Assembly: GCF_002101555.1 (NCBI RefSeq)
Contig: NZ_LQOL01000049.1
Span: forward strand, 372,001-436,000
Direction: 5' to 3'
DNA: 64,000 bases
DNA from: Mycolicibacterium canariasense
GTDB taxonomy: Bacteria > Actinomycetota > Actinomycetes > Mycobacteriales > Mycobacteriaceae
Shown here: one piece after another, positions 50,344 to 58,724 of the stretch
How the letters are laid out: each line of letters starts with the position of its first letter
How positions within the stretch are numbered: the first letter of the stretch is position 1
Position numbers and translations under genes: made by a program
Notes under the pieces: model-generated
What the model was told of the DNA's origin: nothing
The model's database searches: none
The model's input: only the letters and a program-made list of their open reading frames with translations

Positions 50344-51248
50344 CACAGCACCGCGCGACCGGCTTTGATGATCTGGGTCAGTTCGGTGAGGTGTTCGGCC
50401 GAGGGCATGACCAGCGGCGGGCGCACCGGCCCGGCGTCGATGCCCTCCATCGTCACACCGGCCTTGACCAAGGACACGGCGTAACCCGGCACGGTGTCCC
50501 GCAGGCGGACCAACGGGTGGAAGAACTCCCGCTGCAACGCGCCGAGCGCCTCCTCGTCGCCGGCTTCCAGCGCCCGGTAGTAGGCCAGTGCCAGCTCCGG
50601 GGCGAAGGCGAAGGTGGCCGACGAGTACAGCGTCACCCCGATGGCGCGGTAGGCCTGCTGGGACACCTCGGCGGTGGGCAGGCCGTTGAAGAACTGGAAG
50701 GCCTTGCCGGACGGGGCGAGGACGTCGGTGACGGCCCGCACGATGCGCGCGACCCTGTCGACATCGCCGGTGCCGTCCTTGAATCCGACCACATTCGGGA
50801 TCTGGGCCACCTCGGCCGCGGACGCCTCGGTGTAGCGGGCATTACCCCGGTTGTAGACGATGACCGGCAGGCCGGTGGCGGCCGCGACCTCGCGGGTGTA
50901 GTCGATCAGACCCTGCTGCGGCATGGTGACCAGATACGGGGGCAGCAGCAGCAGCCCGTCGGCACCGGCGGCGGCGGCCGTCTTCGCGAAGACCTTGGCT
51001 TGGGCCACCGACCCGCCCGCGCCCGCGTACACCGGAACCCGGCCCGCGGTGGCTGCCACCGCGGTGCGCACCACCGCGCCGAACTCCTGGGCCTCCAGGG
51101 CATGGAATTCGCCTGTGCCGCAGGCGACGAACACCCCGCCGGGTCCGGCGTCCACGCCCTTGGCGACGTGCGCGGCGAGCGCTTCCAGGTTCACCTCGCC
51201 GGTGCCGGTGAACGGGGTGACGGGGAAGAACAGGACGCCGTCAAGCAT
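50343..51248 (-). CDS. kdgD: 5-dehydro-4-deoxyglucarate dehydratase
   Basis: 301 residues, DHDPS/NAL-family TIM barrel. Schiff-base Lys157 in VVGFKDGTGD, Tyr132 in VIVYNRGN, and GTGEFHAL near the N-terminus. Converts 5-keto-4-deoxy-glucarate to alpha-ketoglutarate semialdehyde with loss of water and CO2. Lies between the semialdehyde dehydrogenase and the second dehydratase. Confidence 0.92.
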   Translation of the reverse strand: MLDGVLFFPVTPFTGTGEVNLEALAAHVAKGVDAGPGGVFVACGTGEFHALEAQEFGAVVRTAVAATAGRVPVYAGAGGSVAQAKVFAKTAAAAGADGLLLLPPYLVTMPQQGLIDYTREVAAATGLPVIVYNRGNARYTEASAAEVAQIPNVVGFKDGTGDVDRVARIVRAVTDVLAPSGKAFQFFNGLPTAEVSQQAYRAIGVTLYSSATFAFAPELALAYYRALEAGDEEALGALQREFFHPLVRLRDTVPGYAVSLVKAGVTMEGIDAGPVRPPLVMPSAEHLTELTQIIKAGRAVL

Positions 51249-51280
51249 GGGTGTACTCCTAGCGGAATCGGGGTGGGCGG

Positions 51281-52873
51281 TCAGTCGCGGGACAGTTGGC
51301 CGTCGACCCGGCGCCAGATGCGGTCCGGGTTGCCGTCGGCAATGGCGTTGGGCAGCAACGCCGATGGGACGTCCTGGTAGCACACCGGACGCAGGAAACG
51401 CTCGATGGCGCGGGCGCCCACCGAGGTGGTGCGCGCGTCCGAGGTGGCCGGGTACGGCCCGCCGTGCACCATGGCATACCCGACCTCGACGCCGGTGGGC
51501 CAGCCGTTGAACAGGATGCGTCCGGCTTTGAGTTCCAGCACGGGCAGCAGCGTGGCCGCGACCCCGTAGTCGGACTCCTCGGCGTGCACGGTGGCCGTCA
51601 GTTGCCCCTCCAGCGCGGCGGCGACGCGCACCATCTCGTCGATGTCGGCGCACCGGACCAGCACGCTGGCGGCACCGAACACCTCGGCCTGCAACGCCTC
51701 CGAGGCCAGGAACGTCTTGGCATCGGCGCTGAACAGCGCTGCCTGGCACGCGGTTTCGTTGTCAGCGGGCCGGCCCTGCGCCAGCAGGGTGGACTCGGCC
51801 CTCAGGGTGGCCACGCCCTTCGCATAGCCGGCGGCGATGCCGGGCGTGAGCATCGGGGTGGCCGCGACCCCGGCGAGCGCGGCCTGGGCGGCGGTCAGGA
51901 AGTCCGCCAGGCCCGGGCCGTCCACGGCCAGCACCAACCCGGGATTGGTGCAGAACTGCCCGGATCCCATGGTCAGCGACCCGACGAACGCGGTGCCGAT
52001 CTCGGCGCCGCGCGTACGCAGCGCACCGTCGAGCAGGAACACCGGGTTGACGGCGCTCATCTCGGCGTACACCGGGATGGGTTCCGGACGCGCCGCCGCC
52101 GCGGCCACCAATGCCGTTCCCGCATAACGAGATCCGGTGAATCCGACGGCCTTGATCCGCGGATCGGTGACCAGTGCGGTCCCCAGACCGGGTCCGGAAC
52201 CGAACAGCAGGGAGAAGGTGCCCGCTGGCATCCCGGCCTGGGCCACCGCGCGGGTGATGGCCGCCCCGACCAATTCGGAGGTACCCGGGTGCGCGTCGTG
52301 CGCCTTGACCACCACTGGGCAACCGGCCGCCAGCGCGGAAGCGGTGTCGCCGCCGGCGACGGAGAACGCCAGCGGGAAGTTGCTCGCGCCGAACACCGCG
52401 ACCGGGCCCAGCGGCACCGCGCGCTGGCGGATGTCGGGGCGCGGCAGGGGGCTGCGATCGGGTTGGGCGGGATCTATGCAGGCGCCGTTCCAACTGCCCT
52501 CACGCAGCACCGCCGCGAACAGGCGCAGCTGGCCGGTGGTGCGGCCCACCTCTCCGGTGATGCGGGCCTCGGGCAGGCCGCTCTCGGCGACGGCGCGCTG
52601 TACCAGTTCGGCCTTGATGGCCTCGATGCCGGTGGCGACCGACTCCAGGAATCGGGCGCGCTGCTCGGCGGTGGTGGCGCGGTATGGACCGAACGCCTCG
52701 GCGGCCGCCACGCAGGCGGCGTCGACGTGCGACTCGTCGCCGTAGTGGAAGGCGGGCTCGAGTGTCTCGCCGGTGGCCGGGTTGAATCCGCGGACCTCGG
52801 TGCCGGTTCCGGCGACGGGCGTCCCGGCGATGATCATCTGGCCGGTCGGGCGGGCGGTCAGTTGAGTGGTCAC
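51281..52873 (-). CDS. Alpha-ketoglutarate semialdehyde (2,5-dioxovalerate) dehydrogenase
   Basis: 530 residues, long ALDH form typical of this subgroup. Catalytic Cys308 in GQFCTN, general base Glu271 in VYAEMSAVNP, Asn165 in FGASNFPLAF and cofactor Lys190. Oxidises the KdgD product to alpha-ketoglutarate, completing the route from aldarates to the TCA cycle. GTG start with a likely leaderless promoter. First gene of the operon ALDH-kdgD-dehydratase. Confidence 0.92.
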   Translation of the reverse strand: MTTQLTARPTGQMIIAGTPVAGTGTEVRGFNPATGETLEPAFHYGDESHVDAACVAAAEAFGPYRATTAEQRARFLESVATGIEAIKAELVQRAVAESGLPEARITGEVGRTTGQLRLFAAVLREGSWNGACIDPAQPDRSPLPRPDIRQRAVPLGPVAVFGASNFPLAFSVAGGDTASALAAGCPVVVKAHDAHPGTSELVGAAITRAVAQAGMPAGTFSLLFGSGPGLGTALVTDPRIKAVGFTGSRYAGTALVAAAAARPEPIPVYAEMSAVNPVFLLDGALRTRGAEIGTAFVGSLTMGSGQFCTNPGLVLAVDGPGLADFLTAAQAALAGVAATPMLTPGIAAGYAKGVATLRAESTLLAQGRPADNETACQAALFSADAKTFLASEALQAEVFGAASVLVRCADIDEMVRVAAALEGQLTATVHAEESDYGVAATLLPVLELKAGRILFNGWPTGVEVGYAMVHGGPYPATSDARTTSVGARAIERFLRPVCYQDVPSALLPNAIADGNPDRIWRRVDGQLSRD

Positions 52874-52880
52874 GCGTCCA

Positions 52881-52921
52881 ACGCTAGGACCCCAATCAAT
52901 TCATGTCCAAGACCGATTTGG
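52881..52921 (-). promoter_or_regulatory. Promoter and overlapping operator of the ALDH-kdgD operon
   Basis: On the minus strand: TTGGAC (52905-52910, -35-like), 18 bp, TAGCGT (52881-52886, -10), 7 bp, GTG start. A palindrome CCAA-N7-TTGG (52907-52921) overlaps the -35. The layout fits a regulated leaderless promoter; the nearby LysR or TetR is the likely partner. Confidence 0.6.
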
Positions 52922-52960
52922 CACATACTGATGCGCGAATTGAATGGGCGTGGACCCTGG

Positions 52961-53347
52961 TCAGGCGGAGATGCGGCCCCGCTCGGTCAGCCGGCGCAGC
53001 ACGTCCTCGCCGAGACCGCGCAGGTCCTGCGGGGATGCCGACGCGATCAACGTCACCCCGTCGGCCACCTCGGCCGACTCGATATCGGCGATCAGACCGG
53101 CCAGACCGTCGACGGTGCCGGCGTAGCGCACGCCCGCGGTCTTGCCGCCCAGCGAGGCATACGCCGCGCGCACGTCGCCGGCGACCGCCACCTCGATATC
53201 GAGGATCACCGCAACCCGCTCCGACCCGCCGCGCAGTCGCGCCCTCGCACGCCTGGCCTGGGCCAGGTCCGCGGCCGCCACCCGCACCGCCGGTTCGGCA
53301 CCGGAGGTCAACTCGCTCCACGCGTCGTCTGCCAGAAATAGCCGCAC
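52961..53347 (-). CDS. Conserved small protein of unknown function
   Basis: 128 residues, alpha/beta pattern with no signal peptide or membrane segment; starts MRLFLADDAWSEL. A run rich in Ala/Arg (AQARRARARLRGG) precedes a hydrophobic strand (VAVILDIEVAV). No family recognised. GTG start with TAGCGT six nt upstream (53354-53359), a leaderless layout. It stands between the ALDH operon and the NRPS, divergent from both. Confidence 0.65.
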   Translation of the reverse strand: MRLFLADDAWSELTSGAEPAVRVAAADLAQARRARARLRGGSERVAVILDIEVAVAGDVRAAYASLGGKTAGVRYAGTVDGLAGLIADIESAEVADGVTLIASASPQDLRGLGEDVLRRLTERGRISA

Positions 53348-53456
53348 GGGGTCACGCTAGGCGCCGTAGGTGGGTGTGCACATGGTTGCGATCAGCGAGA
53401 CCGAATGGGAATGCGCCGGGCCCGTGCGCCGTCACCGGCCCGTCACCGACGCTTAG

Positions 53457-53468
53457 TAGTTTGTACGG
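53457..53468 (+). promoter_or_regulatory. Leaderless -10 element of the Pls-like NRPS
   Basis: TAGTTT (53457-53462) is followed by six bases and then the GTG start at 53469. This is the mycobacterial leaderless spacing. No good -35 is seen; the direct repeat CCGTCACCG (two copies in about 53430-53448) lies where an activator could bind. Confidence 0.55.
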
Positions 53469-56400
53469 GTGACAGCGGAACCGGTCCCGGTGATTCCCCC
53501 TCAGTACCTGTTGTCGTCCTCGGCACCGGAGCCCCGCACGCTGATCGACATCCTCTACGACACCGCGCGCCGTCACCCCGACGCGCCGGCCATCGACGAC
53601 GGCGAGATCCAGCTGACCTACGCCGAGCTGATCGGCGATATCGAGGAGAGCGTGGCCTGGCTGGCCGCCCGCGGTATCGGCCGCGGCGACCGGATCGGCA
53701 TCCGGATGCCCTCGGGCAGCTATGCGCTGTACACCGCCATCCTGGCCACCCTGGCCAGCGGCGCCGCCTACGTCCCGGTGGACGCCGACGATCCCGACGA
53801 GCGCGCCGCCCTGGTGTTCGGCGAGGCCGATGTGGTCGCGGTGATCACCGAGAAAGGCCTGGTGCGCGGCCCCGGCTCGTCGCGCGGCTGGCGCGCCGCG
53901 GCACCGCTCACCAGGGATGACGCCTGGATCATCTTCACCTCCGGCTCGACCGGCACCCCCAAGGGGGTGGCCGTGACACACCGCAACGCGGCGGCGTTCG
54001 TCGACGCGGAGGCGCGGATGTTCCTGCAAGCCAATCCGCTGGGGCCCGGGGACCGGGTGCTGGCCGGGTTGTCGGTGGCCTTCGACGCGTCGTGTGAGGA
54101 GATGTGGCTGGCCTGGCGGCACGGCGCATGCCTGGTGCCCGCACCCCGGTCGCTGGTGCGCAGCGGCATGGATCTGGGCCCGTGGCTGGTGTCCCGCGAC
54201 ATCACGGTCGTCTCGACGGTCCCGACACTGGCCGCGCTGTGGCCGGCCGAGGCGCTGGAGGCGGTGCGGCTGCTGATCTTCGGTGGTGAGGCCTGCCCGC
54301 CGGAACTGGCCGAGCGGCTGGCCACCGGGCCGGATGCCGTCGGCCGCGAGGTGTGGAACACCTACGGCCCCACCGAGGCCACCGTGGTCGCCTGCGCGGC
54401 ACGCCTGGACGGGAAAGGTCCGGTCAGCATCGGGCTGCCGCTGCCCGGATGGGACCTGGTGGTGGTCGACAAGGAGGGCGCCCCGGTCGGGTACGGCGAC
54501 GTCGGCGAACTGGTGATCGGCGGGGTGGGGCTGGCCCGCTACCTGGATCCGGACAAGGACGCCGAGAAGTACGCGCCGATGCCCACCCTCGGCTGGGACC
54601 GGGCGTATCGCAGCGGCGATCTGGTCCGGCTGGAAGCCGACGGCCTGTACTTCCAGGGCCGCGCCGACGATCAGGTCAAGGTCGGCGGTCGGCGGATCGA
54701 ACTCGGCGAGGTCGACGCCGCCCTGGTACATCTGCCCGGCGTCAGCGGTGGCGCGGCGGCGGTCCGCAGAACCGCCAGTGGCACCCCACTGCTGGTGGGC
54801 TACATCGCCAGCGCCGACCCGGCGTTCGACCTCGCCGCCGCGCGCACCGCGCTGGCCGCCGCGTTGCCCGCTGCGCTGGTGCCCCGGCTGGTGCTGCTCG
54901 ACGAACTGCCCACCCGCACCTCGGGCAAGGTCGACCGCAACGCGCTGCCCTGGCCACCGCCCGGCGCCGCCGCGCAGGACGAACCCGATCTGGGCACCGG
55001 CACCACCGGCTGGCTGGCCGGGCTGTGGCGCGACGTGCTGGGTGCGACGATCGACGGGCCGGAGGCCGACTTCTTCGCACTCGGCGGCGGCTCGCTGTCG
55101 GCCGCCCAGTTGGTGACCGCGGTGCGGGCCCGCTATCCGCAGGTGACCGTCGCCGACCTCTATGACCATCCCCGGCTGGGTTCGCTGGCCGGCTATCTCG
55201 ACGAGTTGGCTCCCCCGCCGCAGGTGCAGACCCGCACGGTCACGCCCACCCCGCTGCGCACCCAGATCGCCCAGGTGCTGCTGTCGGTTCCGCTGGCCAC
55301 CCTCAGCGGCCTGCAATGGGTGGTGTGGCTGGCCGTGCTCAACAACATGGCCGCCGCGACGCACCTGGTGCCCTGGGCCGTACACCTGAACTGGTGGATC
55401 GTCCTGGCCGGTTTCGCGGTGTTCATCACCCCACTGGGCCGGATGGGCATAGCGGTGCTGGGGGCCCGGACCCTGCTGTCCAATCTCCAGCCTGGCACCT
55501 ACCGGCGCGGCGGGCCGGAGCACCTGCGGGTGTGGTTCGCCGAACGTCTCGCCGACGCCAGCGGCGCGGAGAATCAGGCCGGCGCCCCGTGGCTGGTCTA
55601 TTACGCGCGCGCCCTCGGCAATTCGGTGGGTAAGGGGGTTGACCTGCATTCGGCCCCGCCGGTCACCGGCATGCTCACCATCGGGCACCGCGCTTCCATC
55701 GAACCCGAGGTCGACCTCACCGGGCACTGGATCGACGGTGACCTGTTCCACGTCGGGCCGATCAGCGTCGGCAACGACGCCACCATCGGCGCGCGCACCA
55801 CCCTGTTCCCCGGCGCCAGCGTCGGGAAGAACGCGGATGTGGCGCCGGGTTCCGGCGTGGTCGGCAAGGTGAAGAACGGGCAGTACTGGAAGGGCTCGCC
55901 TGCGGCGAAATCCGGTAAGGCCCGTCACCCCTGGCCCGACCAACGGCCGCCGCGTTCCACGGTGTGGATGGCCGTCTACGCGGTGACGTCGATGTTGTTG
56001 GGCGCCTTGCCGTTGGCGGGTGTCGGGGCCGGGCTGGCCGTGCTGGCCTGGGCGGTCCGCGGCACCACCACGCCCACCGCGGCGATCGTGCCGGCGCTGA
56101 TCTGGACGCCCGTGGCCGCGGTGGCGGCCATGGTCGCCTACGCCGCCCTGACCGTCGTCGGGGTGCGCCTGCTCTCGATCGGCTTGCACGAGGGCTACCA
56201 TCCGGTGCGCAGCCGGGTGGGCTGGCAGTTGTGGGCCACCGAGCGCCTGATGGACGCCGCCCGCAACTATCTGTTCCCGATCTACGCCGGCCTGCTGACC
56301 CCATGGTGGTTGCGGGTGTTGGGCGCCAAGGTCGGCAAGGGCACCGAAATCTCGACGGCCCTGCTGACGCCGAAGTTCACCGTCGTCGAGGACGGCGCCT

Positions 56401-57365
56401 TCCTGGCCGACGACACCATGGTCGCCTCCTACGAGCTCGGCGGCGGCTGGATCCACGTCGCGCGGGCCACCATCGGCAAGCGCGCGTTCCTGGGCAATTC
56501 CGGCATCACCCAGCCCGGGCGCCGGGTGCCCGACGACGGCCTGGTGGCCGTGTTGTCCGCCGCGCCGCACAAGGCCAAGGCCGGCTCGTCGTGGCTGGGC
56601 AGCCCACCGATCCGGTTGCGCCGCAACCCCACCGACGCGGACGCGATGCGCACCTTCCATCCGTCGGCGCGGCTGAAGATCATGCGTTCGGTGGTGGAGA
56701 CCTGCCGCATCATCCCGGTCATCGTGACGTTCGGGATCGGGGTGGCGGTGCTGGGCGCGCTGCAGGCGCTGGCCGGCGGCTACGGGTTCGGCGTCGCCGC
56801 ACTGGCCGGCGGGTTGGTGCTGCTGCTCGCCGGGGCGGTCGCCGGTGGCATCGCGGTGGTCGCCAAATGGCTTGTGATCGGCCGTATCCGGGCCGTCGAG
56901 CATCCGTTGTGGTCATCGTTCGTGTGGCGCAACGAGGTGTCGGACACCTTCGTCGAGACCGTCGCGGCGCCGTGGTTCGCGCGGGCGGCGACCGGCACGC
57001 CGGTGATGAACATCTGGTTGCGCGGGCTGGGCGCGAAGATCGGCCGCGGGGTGTGGTGTGAGACGTACTGGCTGCCCGAGGCCGACCTGGTGCGCCTGGA
57101 CACCGCCAGCACCGTCAACCGCGGCTGCGTCGTGCAGACGCACCTGTTCCACGACAGGATCATGCGGATGGACACCGTGATCCTGGATGCCGGCGCCACC
57201 CTGGGTCCGCATTGCGTGGCGCTGCCGGCCAGCCGGATCGGCGCCGGGGCCACCGTCGGCCCGGCATCGCTGGTGATGCGCGGTGACGAGGTGCCGGCGT
57301 CCACTCGCTGGCAGGGCAACCCGATCGCGGTGTGGGATCCCTCGCGCAAGAAGAAGAACGGATGA
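53469..57365 (+). CDS. Pls-like single-module NRPS (epsilon-poly-lysine synthetase architecture)
   Basis: 1298 residues. Adenylation domain about 25-495: A3 IIFTSGSTGTPKG (154-166), A5 NTYGPTEAT, A8 GRADDQVKVGGRRIELGE, A10 Lys487. Carrier domain about 512-578 with phosphopantetheine Ser542 (GGGS). Then six transmembrane helices in three pairs (about 600-660, 830-900, 1078-1135), each followed by a hexapeptide-repeat-like soluble domain. No condensation or thioesterase domain. This is the plan of Pls, which makes epsilon-poly-L-lysine. Predicted specificity residues D206, A207, E210, S249, I270, G272, T298, V306, V307 and K487 resemble a lysine code. Likely product: a membrane-exported cationic poly-amino acid; lysine itself is inference. 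Confidence 0.9.
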   Translation: MTAEPVPVIPPQYLLSSSAPEPRTLIDILYDTARRHPDAPAIDDGEIQLTYAELIGDIEESVAWLAARGIGRGDRIGIRMPSGSYALYTAILATLASGAAYVPVDADDPDERAALVFGEADVVAVITEKGLVRGPGSSRGWRAAAPLTRDDAWIIFTSGSTGTPKGVAVTHRNAAAFVDAEARMFLQANPLGPGDRVLAGLSVAFDASCEEMWLAWRHGACLVPAPRSLVRSGMDLGPWLVSRDITVVSTVPTLAALWPAEALEAVRLLIFGGEACPPELAERLATGPDAVGREVWNTYGPTEATVVACAARLDGKGPVSIGLPLPGWDLVVVDKEGAPVGYGDVGELVIGGVGLARYLDPDKDAEKYAPMPTLGWDRAYRSGDLVRLEADGLYFQGRADDQVKVGGRRIELGEVDAALVHLPGVSGGAAAVRRTASGTPLLVGYIASADPAFDLAAARTALAAALPAALVPRLVLLDELPTRTSGKVDRNALPWPPPGAAAQDEPDLGTGTTGWLAGLWRDVLGATIDGPEADFFALGGGSLSAAQLVTAVRARYPQVTVADLYDHPRLGSLAGYLDELAPPPQVQTRTVTPTPLRTQIAQVLLSVPLATLSGLQWVVWLAVLNNMAAATHLVPWAVHLNWWIVLAGFAVFITPLGRMGIAVLGARTLLSNLQPGTYRRGGPEHLRVWFAERLADASGAENQAGAPWLVYYARALGNSVGKGVDLHSAPPVTGMLTIGHRASIEPEVDLTGHWIDGDLFHVGPISVGNDATIGARTTLFPGASVGKNADVAPGSGVVGKVKNGQYWKGSPAAKSGKARHPWPDQRPPRSTVWMAVYAVTSMLLGALPLAGVGAGLAVLAWAVRGTTTPTAAIVPALIWTPVAAVAAMVAYAALTVVGVRLLSIGLHEGYHPVRSRVGWQLWATERLMDAARNYLFPIYAGLLTPWWLRVLGAKVGKGTEISTALLTPKFTVVEDGAFLADDTMVASYELGGGWIHVARATIGKRAFLGNSGITQPGRRVPDDGLVAVLSAAPHKAKAGSSWLGSPPIRLRRNPTDADAMRTFHPSARLKIMRSVVETCRIIPVIVTFGIGVAVLGALQALAGGYGFGVAALAGGLVLLLAGAVAGGIAVVAKWLVIGRIRAVEHPLWSSFVWRNEVSDTFVETVAAPWFARAATGTPVMNIWLRGLGAKIGRGVWCETYWLPEADLVRLDTASTVNRGCVVQTHLFHDRIMRMDTVILDAGATLGPHCVALPASRIGAGATVGPASLVMRGDEVPASTRWQGNPIAVWDPSRKKKNG

Positions 57366-58717
57366 GGTCGAACGCCAGGAAGGCCGCGAAGAAGACCGCC
57401 GGGCCGGCCGCGTCCCGTCCGCCGGTCATCGATCCGTACCTGCCCGGCAACGGTAATTTCGGGTACCGGGTGTCCCGTTACGAACTGGACCTGGAGTACA
57501 AGGTGTCCAGCAACCGGCTCACCGGGTCGGCCACCATCACCGCGGTGACACTGGCCGAGCTGCGCACCTTCACCCTGGACCTGGCCGACGCCCTGAGCGT
57601 GACAAAGGTCGCCGTCAATGGGCGCCGGCCGGATCAGTTCCGATGTTCGAACGGCAAGTTGCACATCACGCTGCCGGCCAAACTTCGCGCCGGCGCGGCG
57701 ATGACCATCACCGTGCGCTACGGCGGGAACCCCCGGCCGATCCGCAGTGTTTGGGGCGAGGTGGGTTTCGAGGAACTCACCAACGGCGCGCTGGTGGCCG
57801 GTCAACCCAACGGGGCGGCGTCCTGGTTCCCCTGTGACGACCATCCGGCCGCCAAGGCCAGCTTCCGGGTCAGGATCGCCACCGACAACCCCTACTATGC
57901 GATCGCCAACGGCGAGTTGGTCTCCCGGCAGAGCCGGGCCAGTCTGAACATCTGGACCTACGAGCTGGCCGAGCCCACCTCCACGTACCTGATCACCCTG
58001 CAGATCGGGATGTACGAACGGCTGCGGCTGCAGAAGAGCCCGGTGTCGATGTATGCGGTGCTACCGGACCGGTTGCGCCGCAACTTCGATCACGACTTCA
58101 GCCGTCAGCCGGAGATGATGAAGCTGTTCATCAGGCTGTTCGGCCCGTATCCGTTGGCCGACGGCTACACCGTCGTGGTCACCGAGGATGATCTGGAAAT
58201 ACCCCTTGAGGCGCAAGGTCTTTCGATCTTCGGCGCCAACCATTGCGATGGCAGACGCGGGGCCGAGCGGTTGATCGCCCACGAGATGGCCCACCAGTGG
58301 TTCGGCAATTCGGTGACGGCCCGGCGCTGGCGCGATATCTGGCTGCACGAGGGATTCGCCTGTTATGCCGAGTGGTTGTGGTCCGAGGAGTCCGGTGGGC
58401 CCAGCGCCGACGAGCGGGCCCGCTCGTATCACAAACGCCTGCAGCACTCCCCGCAGAACCTGCTGTTGACCGATCCGGGGCCGGCCGACATGTTCGACGA
58501 CCGCGTGTACAAACGGGGCGCGCTGACGCTGCACGCCCTGCGGAAAGCCATCGGTGATGCCAGTTTCTTTGCGCTGCTGAAGGATTGGACGACGCGGTAC
58601 CGGCACAGCACCGCGGTCACCGACGACTTCACCGGGCTGGCCGCCAACCACGCCACCGTGTCCCTGCGCCCACTGTGGGATGCCTGGCTGTATTCGACGG
58701 CCGTGCCGGACCTGTGA
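57362..58717 (+). CDS. M1-family zinc metallopeptidase coupled to the NRPS
   Basis: 451 residues. HEMAH (307-311) with third zinc ligand Glu330 in WLHEGFA, and the catalytic Tyr in RVYKRGALTLHALR. The usual GxMEN exopeptidase motif is altered to PLEAQG (281-286). Basic N-terminus without signal peptide, so cytoplasmic or peripheral. The ATG overlaps the NRPS stop (ATGA). Epsilon-poly-lysine producers carry zinc peptidases that degrade the polymer, so a protective or trimming role is plausible. The length fits a compact M1 enzyme. Confidence 0.9.
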   Translation: MRSNARKAAKKTAGPAASRPPVIDPYLPGNGNFGYRVSRYELDLEYKVSSNRLTGSATITAVTLAELRTFTLDLADALSVTKVAVNGRRPDQFRCSNGKLHITLPAKLRAGAAMTITVRYGGNPRPIRSVWGEVGFEELTNGALVAGQPNGAASWFPCDDHPAAKASFRVRIATDNPYYAIANGELVSRQSRASLNIWTYELAEPTSTYLITLQIGMYERLRLQKSPVSMYAVLPDRLRRNFDHDFSRQPEMMKLFIRLFGPYPLADGYTVVVTEDDLEIPLEAQGLSIFGANHCDGRRGAERLIAHEMAHQWFGNSVTARRWRDIWLHEGFACYAEWLWSEESGGPSADERARSYHKRLQHSPQNLLLTDPGPADMFDDRVYKRGALTLHALRKAIGDASFFALLKDWTTRYRHSTAVTDDFTGLAANHATVSLRPLWDAWLYSTAVPDL

Positions 58718-58724
58718 CGGTCGG

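Noticed and set aside
53352..56903. 1183-codon open frame on the minus strand opposite the NRPS
   Set aside because: It is the antisense shadow of the high-GC NRPS; the predicted protein is Gly/Arg/His/Gln-rich with no domains, whereas the plus strand shows a complete motif series.
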